Shown here piece by piece: positions 52,401-58,800 of a stretch of 64,000 nt of DNA. The first letter of the stretch is position 1. Each line of letters opens with the position of its first letter. The notes under the pieces were generated by a model that saw only the letters and a list, made by a program, of their open reading frames with translations, searched no databases and was not told the DNA's origin. The DNA comes from Lottia gigantea. Its lineage: Eukaryota; Mollusca; Gastropoda; Lottiidae. A program made the position numbers and the translations under genes. The stretch covers positions 319,119 through 383,118 of the forward strand of contig NW_008707924.1 of the NCBI RefSeq assembly GCF_000327385.1, given 5' to 3'.

Positions 52401-53128
52401 CCAAATCATATCAATATGATAATAATATGGTTTTTTTTTTCATCGGTAAAAGGCAAATTTAGCCAGATTGTCGATGAAATACATTACAAACACTGTGAGA
52501 CGCCAGCTGTATAAAGAATCAAAAATGAAATATCCCTTACCTGTCTCCATAGCAACGAGGGGAAGTAGTTAGCCAAGAAGGCCGAAACCGCCAAATGTGC
52601 CACAGGTAACAATATTCCAATTACTGCAGCTATCAGTGTTCGTAAAGGCATTAAAGAATAAATCATGAATATGACGTAAACGGTTTCCCATACACCGTCT
52701 GCAGGATGGTAATGAACTGGAGGCATGTCCGGCAGAATTATTCCGAAATCCGTCGGGAAAGAAAATATCGAAAATCCAATGAGAAATAGCAATAAAATGT
52801 AACATATTAACGAGAAATGAGATTCTTTCATGAATTTTGTGTGAATAAAAATAAACACTATAATAAAGAAGACACATTGCACTGAAAGATATAGGCCTAG
52901 CACTGTTAAAGTTTTGGAGAAAAAAAAATTGAGAATAGATAAGCATAATGTTAGTACAATAAATAAAGCCAGCATATACACAACACTGGACTGTTGGAGT
53001 TTATAAACATAGCGATTATACAAACGTTCTAATTCGTCACAATCGAAATGATACCGACTTAAAATACGACAAAATTTTGGCTTTTTAGCCCGCTTTAACA
53101 TAGGCGTATTTTCCATGGCGGTTTCCAT
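5034..53128 (-). CDS. ADCY1: Ca2+/calmodulin-type membrane adenylyl cyclase (ADCY1/rutabaga class), 21 coding exons
   Basis: Makes cAMP from ATP at the plasma membrane. In this class Gs-alpha and Ca2+/calmodulin both activate it, making it a coincidence detector in neurons. Coding exons 1 to 21: 52541-53128, 22945-23094, 20513-20631, 19574-19685, 19242-19369, 13273-13431, 12835-12976, 12463-12633, 11716-11765, 11160-11301, 10781-10878, 10307-10391, 9945-10040, 9454-9713, 9186-9306, 8844-8963, 8533-8679, 8314-8412, 7961-8078, 7549-7673, 5034-7406. All junctions are GT-AG and phases agree, giving 5403 nt and 1800 residues. Metal-binding Asp are D291 (FADIVGFT) and D335 (ILGDCYYC) in C1. C2 has K910 (IKTIGSSYM), D988 (QYDIWG), N995 and R999 (NTVNVASRM) and VKGKGEM. 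Motifs such as [16 protein letters not shown] and AEIPFSNV match ADCY1 as I remember it rather than other isoforms. Human ADCY1 is about 1120 residues; the excess here is the tail. No break was seen. Class assignment is from motif recall, not a tree. Confidence 0.96.
7549..8963 (-). CDS. ADCY1: Cyclase exons 16-20: catalytic C2 domain
   Basis: Exons 8844-8963, 8533-8679, 8314-8412, 7961-8078 and 7549-7673 code for residues 808-1010. Motifs in order: [118 protein letters not shown]. Purine-recognition residues K910 and D988 and transition-state residues N995 and R999 are all present, and C2 lacks the metal Asp, as in every membrane cyclase. Confidence 0.96.
9186..10878 (-). CDS. ADCY1: Cyclase exons 11-15: second membrane half M2
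   Basis: Exons 10781-10878, 10307-10391, 9945-10040, 9454-9713 and 9186-9306 code for residues 588-807. They hold six hydrophobic helices: [16 protein letters not shown], the [13 protein letters not shown] run, [46 protein letters not shown] and [14 protein letters not shown]. Between the third and fourth helix is a loop with four Cys and an NVT sequon, as expected for the glycosylated outer loop of membrane cyclases. The block ends in [13 protein letters not shown], the usual entry to the C2 signalling helix. Loop sequences are weakly conserved in the family, so the exons were anchored by splice sites, phase and hydrophobicity. Confidence 0.9.
11160..11765 (-). CDS. ADCY1: Cyclase exons 9-10: rest of C1b and linker to M2
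   Basis: Exon 9 (11716-11765) is only 50 nt and codes for [16 protein letters not shown] plus a split Arg. Exon 10 (11160-11301) codes for [19 protein letters not shown] and [17 protein letters not shown]. Together residues 524-587. RVN(R/K)Y and a following VNF(F/V)TL(K/R)(Y/F)K are typical of the ADCY1 linker just before the second membrane half. Exon 9 was placed by its splice sites and phase: leaving it out would shift the frame between exons 8 and 10. Confidence 0.88.
12463..12633 (-). CDS. ADCY1: Cyclase exon 8: C1b calmodulin-binding-type helix
   Basis: Residues 467-523. [20 protein letters not shown] and [13 protein letters not shown] line up with the C1b segment of mammalian ADCY1 that binds Ca2+/calmodulin (a basic amphipathic helix followed by AEIPFSNV). 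Seen here: Lys/Arg at 479-482, 486, 494 and 500, with hydrophobic anchors F485, V488, V492, M493, L495, M496, V499 and F501. That this helix binds calmodulin in this animal is inferred from family knowledge. The exon begins and ends at codon boundaries (57 codons), so skipping it would keep the frame and remove the calmodulin site. Confidence 0.9.
12835..23094 (-). CDS. ADCY1: Cyclase exons 2-7: last M1 helix and catalytic C1a domain
   Basis: Exons 22945-23094, 20513-20631, 19574-19685, 19242-19369, 13273-13431 and 12835-12976 code for residues 197-466. Exon 2 gives the last M1 helix and the signalling helix with [10 protein letters not shown] and IEDENEKL. Exon 3 carries [15 protein letters not shown] and [12 protein letters not shown]. 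Exon 4 holds [10 protein letters not shown] (metal Asp D291), exon 5 [11 protein letters not shown] (D335), exon 6 [14 protein letters not shown] and [20 protein letters not shown], exon 7 [11 protein letters not shown] and IETFFI. Both metal-binding Asp are present, as expected of a working C1 domain. Exon 6 ends in a GTTTGT donor, a weaker match than the other donors. Confidence 0.95.
13560..13880 (+). repeat. Hairpin-ended repeat family, copy A
   Basis: Holds phrases shared with copies B and C: AGTCAAGGGC-AATAACTC-like, CTCACACCAAGTTTCAT, and an end of CAGGGGCGACGGCAATATACG. It closes with a 30-nt inverted repeat (13851-13880) TATACGACCAC / GTGGACGTATA. Lies in intron 5 of the cyclase (between exons 5 and 6). 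I have the impression of similar sequence being common in mollusc genomes; class unknown. Confidence 0.6.
13900..16440. other. Intron 5 of the cyclase, non-repetitive part
   Basis: Apart from the repeat just before it and the motif cluster just after it, I see no exon, RNA gene or recognisable element in this stretch. Confidence 0.5.
16441..16680. repeat. Cluster of CTTAGCTTCGC motifs in both orientations
   Basis: CTTAGCTTCGC at 16504-16514 is matched exactly by its inverse GCGAAGCTAAG at 16582-16592. Several related pieces (AGCGAAGCGAAG, CGCTTAGCGG, GAGCTTCGAAGG) surround them. It could form several alternative hairpins. Meaning unknown. Confidence 0.5.
16980..18464. repeat. 1.5-kb minisatellite of 23- and 25-bp units
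   Basis: About 60 units built on CTGAAGATGTAAATGTGACC / CTCAAA (25 bp) and a shorter form lacking two bases (23 bp). Variants (GTAACTGCAATCTC, ATAAATCTGACC, AATGTTAAATTG) recur in blocks, e.g. near 17206, 17545, 17838 and 18105, giving a higher-order pattern. Lies in intron 5 of the cyclase. Minus-strand open frames across it are a by-product of the repeat. Confidence 0.93.
22275..22631 (+). repeat. Hairpin-ended repeat family, copy B
   Basis: Two rounds of CTCACACCAAGTTT (near 22341 and 22502) with AAGTCAAGGGCAACAACTC between them, then GGACGGGCGGAGCGACGG, and a terminal hairpin at 22602-22631 (TATACGACCACAT / ATGTGGGCGTATA) followed by AAAAATT. Lies in intron 2 of the cyclase. Same strand as copies A and C. 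Confidence 0.65.
23800..24340 (+). repeat. Short tandem array split by a SINE
   Basis: Units resembling TTACACTGTTAAATGTATATC recur on both sides of the SINE (23800-23890 and 24165-24350). The SINE has inserted into, or carries as target duplication, one unit (TTACACTGTTAAATG on the left, TTACATTGTTTAAATG on the right). Confidence 0.6.
23890..24170 (+). mobile_element. tRNA-derived SINE
   Basis: The head has a tRNA-like half: GCGCTGGCTCACTAACCTG (A-box region) and, about 35 nt on, GGTTCAATCCC, a good RNA polymerase III B-box. The body contains GTGCACGTTAAAGATCCCTC, a phrase I associate with invertebrate SINEs, and ends near GCCCGTCTTCATTAGACC. It reads through as an 88-codon open frame, which is not a gene. 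Total ~280 bp in intron 1 of the cyclase. Confidence 0.72.
25443..25688 (+). mobile_element. MITE of the TTAA-type family, near full length
   Basis: Begins AGACAGATGCGCCATTTT and ends AAAATAGCGCAACTGTGT, an imperfect inverse. It shares TTGAATATATGTAAATAGTC and ATTGCATAATTCC with the copy at 54613, and ATTACTGATTGGCTTAGC with the inverse of the copy at 50361. About 246 bp. No TTAA is left at its edges. Confidence 0.6.
25850..26606 (+). repeat. Hairpin-ended repeat family, copy C with internal tandem units
   Basis: Contains three to four diverged ~160-190 bp units, each with an ACCAAGTTTCATCA-like phrase, AAACTGTAGCCTCT, AAGCCAAATTTGACGCG and AAGTCAAGGGCAATAACTC. They are followed by GGACGGGCGGACAGGGGCGA and the terminal hairpin at 26577-26606. 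The best-preserved member in the window. Open frames in it (e.g. 159 codons from 25657) follow the repeat and show no known domain. Confidence 0.7.
26700..31520. other. Intron 1 of the cyclase, no recognised feature
   Basis: No exon, RNA gene or repeat recognised. Around 27110-27300 base composition is less AT-rich and lacks repeats. A non-coding first exon could be there but I see nothing that proves it. Confidence 0.4.
31530..32010 (-). mobile_element. LINE 3' fragment (reverse transcriptase C-terminus and tail)
   Basis: Read on the minus strand, [18 protein letters not shown] and [16 protein letters not shown], then in another frame [17 protein letters not shown]: the well-known C-terminal end of non-LTR reverse transcriptases of the CR1/L2/Rex type. 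The change of frame between the two parts (about 31880) shows it is dead. The 3' end is GCGCTATATAAATAAAG followed by an (ATT)n tail at 31532-31556, as such LINEs have. The 5' part is missing. Lies in intron 1 of the cyclase, antisense to SENP and sense to the cyclase. Confidence 0.8.
32940..33761 (+). pseudogene. Decayed Tc1-like transposase
   Basis: Pieces of a Tc1/mariner transposase in order but in changing frames: [19 protein letters not shown] (about 33034-33090), HRQRLAWAT and [15 protein letters not shown] (33250-33345), SIMVWGE (33383-33403), QHDN (about 33531), [17 protein letters not shown] (33575-33625), and the C-terminal [10 protein letters not shown]-stop (33729-33761). The segment that should hold the first catalytic Asp (FSDESRF in relatives), between LAWAT and ADGRERVW, is shortened and the motif is absent. 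Several frameshifts and stops are present. Terminal inverted repeats were not found. Inactive. Confidence 0.85.
34540..34980. other. Unrecognised GC-richer segment with open frames on both strands
   Basis: Stands out from its AT-rich surroundings. A 136-codon frame on the plus strand (34570-34980) and an 84-codon frame on the minus strand (34565-34819) overlap. Neither shows a domain I know. It ends in a (GA)n run (34907-34932). Could be a fragment of an unknown transposon. Confidence 0.35.
34907..34932. repeat. (GA)n microsatellite
   Basis: Short interrupted GA run following a C-rich stretch. Confidence 0.7.
34990..41990. other. Intron 1 of the cyclase, no recognised feature
   Basis: Short open frames only (for example 36721-36945 minus, 38211-38463 both strands, 39922-40167 plus). 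None shows a known domain or is bounded by convincing splice sites. No repeat copy identified. Confidence 0.4.
42001..42213. mobile_element. 213-bp non-autonomous hAT-type element
   Basis: Flanked by a perfect 8-bp duplication CAGGGAAC (41993-42000 and 42214-42221), the hAT hallmark. Ends begin CAG and finish CTG: left CAGTACCGTCGTTAGG, inverse of right CAGGCCCGTCCCCAGG (11 of 16 alike). GC-richer than its surroundings. No transposase frame. Lies in intron 1 of the cyclase. Confidence 0.78.
43111..43938. mobile_element. ~828-bp non-autonomous TIR element, copy 2
   Basis: Same orientation and almost the same sequence as the element at 3935-4756, inside intron 1 of the cyclase. The right end is intact and followed by TA. 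The left end has about five extra bases after CAGT and lacks the flanking TA, so the left terminus is altered. No coding capacity. Confidence 0.78.
43950..50350. other. Intron 1 of the cyclase, almost featureless
   Basis: AT-rich. Two things stand out: a short piece near 46384-46410 resembling the inverse of the SINE 3' end, and a coding-like 66-codon frame at 48027-48227 on the minus strand, unidentified. Confidence 0.4.
50361..50637 (-). mobile_element. 277-bp MITE with TTAA target duplication
   Basis: Left end AGAGACAGATGCGCCATTTTT, inverse of right end AGGGACAGATGTGCCATTTTT: two mismatches over 21 bp. Flanked on both sides by TTAA (50357-50360, 50638-50641), the target site of piggyBac-superfamily elements. 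Oriented opposite to the copies at 25443 and 54613. No coding frame. Lies in intron 1 of the cyclase. Confidence 0.78.
50660..52540. other. Intron 1 of the cyclase, next to exon 1
   Basis: Apart from open frames without known domains (e.g. 51106-51423), nothing recognised. Confidence 0.4.
52541..53128 (-). CDS. ADCY1: Cyclase exon 1: N-terminus and most of membrane half M1
   Basis: Codes for residues 1-196. A short basic cytosolic N-terminus (LKRAKKPKF) and an amphipathic [15 protein letters not shown] stretch precede about five hydrophobic segments (near 47-68, 75-96, 105-122, 146-160, 164-188). The sixth lies at the start of exon 2. The donor is CAG|GTAAGG. The first ATG (53128) has T at -3, a poor context. 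An in-frame second ATG at codon 5 (53116) sits in GCCATGG, a strong context, so translation may begin at either and the product would differ by only four residues. The next exon is 29 kb away. Confidence 0.93.
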
Positions 53129-53516
53129 TTATAAGCCGTACTGATACGACGATTCACACTAATACGTCTGGATCTATTGCTTTAAATACACCAATGGTTC
53201 CGAAAAATCCATTTGTGGCATGTTTAAAACTTGTTTCCATTCAACACGAGACACAAAGGCTATCCCAATTTAAATAGATCAAAATTTAACAGGTCTGTAG
53301 ACGAGAAGACTGAATAAACATTATATCCTGTGGTTTGCCCGTTTTCATTCCATTTAAATGTTGAATAAATTCACAGTGATGCAGTCCACAGGCATTTAAC
53401 TATTCCACTGTACGTAGTTGAGGTATTCGATACTAGTATGTTGAGTGTATACCCCATTATAAATACCCTAGCCACACATTCCACGAACTTCTGCTGCTTC
53501 CAATAGCAGACGATAA

Positions 53517-53528
53517 CACGTGACGTCA
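53517..53528. promoter_or_regulatory. Overlapping E-box (CACGTG) and palindromic CRE (TGACGTCA)
   Basis: CACGTG at 53517-53522 shares two bases with a full palindromic CRE at 53521-53528. It lies about 390 bp upstream of the cyclase start and 1.8 kb upstream of the protease start, so it most likely belongs to the cyclase promoter. CREB/ATF proteins bind TGACGTCA, and bHLH-zip proteins (USF, MYC/MAX) bind CACGTG. A TATTTATA on the cyclase strand lies near 53457-53464, but it is weak evidence in AT-rich DNA. Binding is inferred, not shown. Confidence 0.55.
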
Positions 53529-55268
53529 CAAAAGATACTCGTGAAGTTTACACTTCAAGACAACATTGCAATGAACTCTTTCAAATCTATATTGGTGTAT
53601 CCGCTTGTAAAATCTATTTCTGTTGTAAGTGGAGCTCTTGCTACATCGCTTTCAGATAAGCCGGTCACGATACGTCTTAAGCCTATAATGGTGTCCAAAG
53701 AAAAGGCACAGGGAAATCCTTATCACACGCACAAATCACGAAATGCTCCCTCTCTCATTCTGATTGACTGGTCAGTGGGTATCAATCGACTCAAATGACC
53801 CTTGTCCGGTTATTAAAAGCAGCGTTCTATTGTATTACCTCCGCCTATTAACACCTCGCTACAGATAATCGCAATGCCTCACTGATATTGAAAAGAAATA
53901 AACGGACAAAGTATATGTATTTTATTGATGAAAGTATTAACTACTTTTCCTTGAGGGGCTCATTGAATCAACCAGCCATCTGTATTCATTCTAAGAAAAC
54001 TATCAACCGAACCTGCATAATATAGTCTACCTACCTCTGGGTTCATTATATACACTGATCTTTGGGGAAAAGTGTGCCCATTTCACATTACACTGCAATT
54101 TTTAAATAGACCGAAACATCTGTCTCTATTTTAGAGTCTGATAGTTATTTGTTGGCTGGTGTAATAGGCTCTGTTAAATGAAGACTTCCCGCATCTTAAC
54201 AAGTGTGGGGGTTTTAAACCTATTTAGATACCTCGGATCTACAAAACCCGGATATATTTGGATGATGAATACTATCATTTCTCCTAACACCATTTAGGTG
54301 GTGACTTGAGTTTCATCACGAAACTGATCTCACATCGACTATTTAAAACTGCATGCACAGCCAAAAATTCAAAGGTCACAGAGTCACGTGATAAAACGAA
54401 AGTCACGGTGATGCCCAACACTAAGTTACAGTCATCGTAAAGGTAATTTAATATTATGTTAGAAAGAAAAAGCATTTTCGGAGGTGGGGAAATCCACATT
54501 TAACGAGGCCTATTTTTTTTTTACTCTACTCCAGCCAGCAACCTTTCCATGAGAGGCTGGAATTGAGTCAGGTGTTTCGGACTAGTTTTTTAATAACTAT
54601 AACATAGTTAATAGTTAAAGGGACAATGCGCCATTTTCGGGGGTTGATTAGGGTCTTGAATATATGTAAATAGTCTTCATATAAAATAGAAATGTACGAA
54701 AATTGCATAATTCCTTCAAAAATACCTCACTTAATATTTCCATACACATCATTCTATGTAGGATAAATAAAGTTTAAAATGCGGCAAAAGAAAAGCGGGA
54801 AATTATTTGAGATGTCAGATAAAAATGTAATTTACCTAATTTCTTTTGTAGATTAGCAATATCTGCCTGAGTAGGACAACAAGAACTTTAAGAGTAAATG
54901 CTTTCTCCAATTAAAGGTTGAAAACGATAATTCATCCAACAATCTATTAACATAAAGTTATAGTAATGACAGAACCCCGCACATTTGTACACACACGCAT
55001 TTATACAAATTGTCTATAAGGTGTCTTCCAAAGATCGTATAGTTTCAGGGGTAATCCATTATGCCAAACGGAATCAAATGCTTTAGAATAGTAGAAAAAA
55101 TATTCTCTTGAACTTGGCGGACGGGACAAAGCTGGTCTAGCCACTTTTTTGATGGCTCAGTGTCAAGGGTAAAGGTAACAAATATGCAGAATAAAAGATT
55201 GTACGCATTAATGTTGTCCGAATGCCAAGGGGAGGTAAGCTAACTCTTCTTCTTTAGAAAGTAAGAAG
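53529..55268. other. Intergenic region between the divergent genes
   Basis: No coding exon recognised. It contains the partial MITE at 54613-54720, and otherwise AT-rich DNA with no protein match that I can recognise. Both 5' untranslated regions must begin in or beside this region, and non-coding 5' exons could be hidden in it. Confidence 0.5.
54613..54720 (+). mobile_element. Partial MITE of the TTAA-type family in the intergenic region
   Basis: Left end AGGGACAATGCGCCATTTTC preceded by TTAA, then GTCTTGAATATATGTAAATA and CGAAAATTGCATAATTCC as in the copy at 25443. The right half is missing. Sits between the two divergent promoters. Confidence 0.65.
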
Positions 55269-55322
55269 ATGATTACTTCCGGAGAGCTGGCGCGAGAAGA
55301 GCAAAAGAACGTATTTTCCTGA
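55269..55322 (+). other. Possible upstream ORF in the SENP 5' leader
   Basis: A 17-codon ORF (ATG 55269, TGA 55320-55322) ends 22 nt before the SENP start. Its ATG has A at -3, a better context than the SENP ATG (C at -3). If transcribed it could reduce SENP translation. Whether the mRNA includes it is unknown. Confidence 0.35.
55275..55282 (-). promoter_or_regulatory. ETS/GABP-type site near the SENP start
   Basis: CCGGAAGT on the minus strand, 63 bp upstream of the SENP start codon. ETS sites of this exact form are typical of core promoters of TATA-less housekeeping genes and usually lie close to the transcription start. If transcription starts downstream of it, the uORF at 55269 would not be in the mRNA. 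Confidence 0.4.
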
Positions 55323-55344
55323 ATTATTTTTTTTATTTTTCCAA

Positions 55345-55821
55345 ATGTTTAATTCAGTTTCTGAAAAATTTCGTTCATACATATTTCCAACTAACCGTGG
55401 AAGTCAAGAATCTGCTGTCAACAGTGTTGATTCCAATTCTAGAAAGAGAAAACGTCGAGAATTAGACACGTGAGTAATCTCATAATAAATAATGACCTGC
55501 TTACTACCGGTACTTACTATTATTTATGTATTGTCTTGTTGTTTTGCTGGTAAATCTATGATGAAATATGATTTTTGTCTGATTATTTATAATTCAATGA
55601 TGAACTTAAATGATGGTCTTGGTTGACTAATTTCTATTACGATGGACCAGGATACCTATACCAAAAAAAAAGAAATAGATTTAGGTCTACATTTAATTTT
55701 GTATTCTGTCTACACCACACTTTTTAGTCTTTGTAGTATTAATGTGTATTTTTTTCTAGGGGTGAAGATTCGGATGTAGAAATAGTTGCGGTGAAAAGAC
55801 CTAAGCAAGGAGTCAGTCGTG
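55345..55821 (+). CDS. SENP1: SENP exons 1-2: N-terminus with basic NLS and SIM-like motif
   Basis: Residues 1-62. [15 protein letters not shown] opens the protein, followed by a strong monopartite nuclear localisation signal RKRKRRE near residue 34. Exon 2 gives [15 protein letters not shown]: an acidic run followed by V-E-I-V, which fits a SUMO-interacting motif, then a second basic KRPK patch. SENP1 and SENP2 of vertebrates also carry basic N-terminal localisation signals. The ATG has C at -3 and so a weak context. It was chosen because it is the first Met in the open frame after an in-frame stop. Confidence 0.85.
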
Positions 55822-58800
55822 GTGAGAATTTTTGTTACATTTATGCATCAACTTCACATCAGCTTTAAGCTTAATCAGTAAGGATGAAACATTAAGCACT
55901 TTCTGTAAAGGTTTATACGAAAGTTATTAATCGAAACTGTACAATTTAAACGGATTGTGACGATTTTTCAATAGACTTGACCTATTTATTCATTTTAATT
56001 TAATTCGGTTACAGTGTCAAAATTGCTAATAATACTAAAATTACTTCAAAGTCGAAATGCAAAAGTAAAACATCACGTTTCTATGAAAATTCTATTCACA
56101 TCATGTTATATTGTAAGACAGAGGGAATAAAGTTTAAGAATTTTGACTCAGCTGTGTTTTTCTGCCATTTTTTTTTTGACACTTTATTGGCTAAAATAAA
56201 TCGAAAGTAGACCTATGACACCTATGATATTATCTTTATAACATTTAACAATGTATTTGATGTTTTCTTTTCAGTTTTCAACATATTCTCTTTACCAGTA
56301 AATAAAATGACTTCTTGGTTTCGTGGAAAATCAATGTTCTCAAAAGATTATTATTTCACTGATCACCAAAAATCTAGTAATAAATCAGATGCTCCAAGTA
56401 ACAATAATAGACAAATACCAACGACTAATGGAAGAACTCATACTTCAGATGTAAGTGTAAATTTATTTTAATATCAAACTTACACTTTTTAGTTTTTTCT
56501 CAGTCTGGCTCATCTCTTTTTTCTATACATTGAGGGAATGTATTTTACTCTCAGATTCCGGAAACAAATGACTGTGAACATTTCAGCAGAAGCATCAAAA
56601 TCAAAAGATTTTCTACATACATATTAGAAGCATAGAAATAAACAGTATATCCTTGGTGTGTAATTTGGCATTTTTTTTTTAATTCATTAAGGGAGTTAGT
56701 AAATCCACATTTAAGCCGCATTTTCAGCCACAGACTAAAAGAAGTTACAGAGGTAAATAATAATACAATTTTCATAAATGTTTTCACCAAGAACGAGCTG
56801 TAGTAAGCTTGATTAGAATTTGATTCTTGACATCATTTACATAGATGAACAAATAAAGGTTGTGGATTCTAATCTTTGTTGGTGCGTCTTGCAAGTTACT
56901 TTTCATTGTTCCATGAATCAACCTGTAGACGTAAACCTTCTGAACCTAAGATGTTATCTTTGTGAAAAAATTGTTATTTCTTTGTTGATACACAACAATT
57001 TTATATTCACTAATCCAACGACAAACTTTTAAATATTCCAACAGACTTGTTTATAAATGTATTTACCTGTTGTAGATGTGGTAGCATCATCATGTGTAAA
57101 TTCATCACAAGTTAATGGTGGGCACACCTCAGATGAAAATACTTTCCAAAGAAAACCTCCAGTAATAAAACATGACCGAAAGTCAATATTTGCTTTCAAT
57201 GGCAATATAAATGGTGATGAATCTGTTATAACCCAACAACCTACTGCTCGTTTGGTAAGTAAAAGTTTGGTTTTGATTACGATGGATTGTTGGCTTTGCT
57301 CGTTTATTTTCAGAGTGTAAAAACACTGCATGACATGAATCAAAATCGATACATGTATTCATTTCATTGTGTAAAAGCACTTTAATATGTATAGATATAT
57401 ATGTTTAAAAACTATATAATATAAAACAAAATGTGTATTATTTGCAGTGTGTAAGATTGGAAGAAAAAGAGAAATATAGACAGTTAATTCAACAGTTTAC
57501 ATCAATTCCTTTAGATACTAACAGAACAGTACAGCAAACAGAGAGTAAAAAACCAAAAACATCTATATTCCATAACACATCATTTTCTGAGGGACCTCAC
57601 AGGTATACCCATAAATTTTACTAAAGTAACTGAATACATTGGTCTTTTTCATATTGAAGTGCATTGTCTTTTTCTTTGATTTCCATATTTTTCATTAAAT
57701 ATTGTAATTATTAATAATGCAATTCTTATGAAGTAATTGTATTCCACAAGAATTGTGTTATCTGTATTTAATCACCTTTACTAAATGCCATTCGAGAATT
57801 ATTGTAATTATTGTTTACAGATTTAAGTCCAACAGTTTCTGTGAACACAAGCCTTCATCCAAATCATATTCCACAACTTCACTGAACGAGAGTCATAGTA
57901 AAAGATATAAACCTCAAGTTAAAAGTACAGATCCTCTAGTCATTTCATCATCATATTATTTAAAATCTCACCATAAATCAGCTGTTGATTTATTACAATC
58001 AGCACCTAGTCTCCCTATTATAGATACTTATAGTACTATACATATACCTGATGATTCAGTACTTCAATCAGGTAGGTATCTCGCTTTAAAATCATAAGAA
58101 GTATTGAAACAGTTCAAATGATTCTCAAAATGATTGAGTTTCTCATTATTACCATTGCAATTGAAGCAATATTTGGACTTTTCAAAGTTTCTAAAGATTG
58201 GCTTGAACAAGATATAACCTTGGTTCAAGAACAATGTATCAATTCAGCAACTCTCAGCAGTTTCTGTAAAGCTGTATCTTGGTTATTAATGGAATTATTC
58301 TTTGTATCTTTCACTGTGGACATTATACACTATGTCTTGTCCATATAATTCAAACAAACCCATGATAAAATATATTTATCTCAGTGTATCGTATTTTATT
58401 TTGTAGAAACCTCACCTAGAGATAAATTAAGATCACCAGAATTCAGAAGAAAAAGGTGAGTTCATTCATTGTTTCATTATATTTGATAGACTGCACTTGT
58501 TACTTTATACACATTTCAAGACTGGCTATGCTCAAATTAAGTGGAATATATATTAATATGAAATGTTTTTGTGTAGTTTCAGTGAACCACAATGTGAAAT
58601 ATTTGATCAGTTAGAAGAATCCTTATATCAAAAAGAAAATTGGTTAAAAGAATTGTAAGTTTAGCAAAAATCCTCTTATATTTATGATATTTGTTCATTT
58701 CAAAAGTAAATTGTTCAACATTATTTACATAATTTGTAGTAAAACAGTATCCACCATAGATAAAAAGGACAGATTACGCAAGATATCAGAAGCAGAAATC

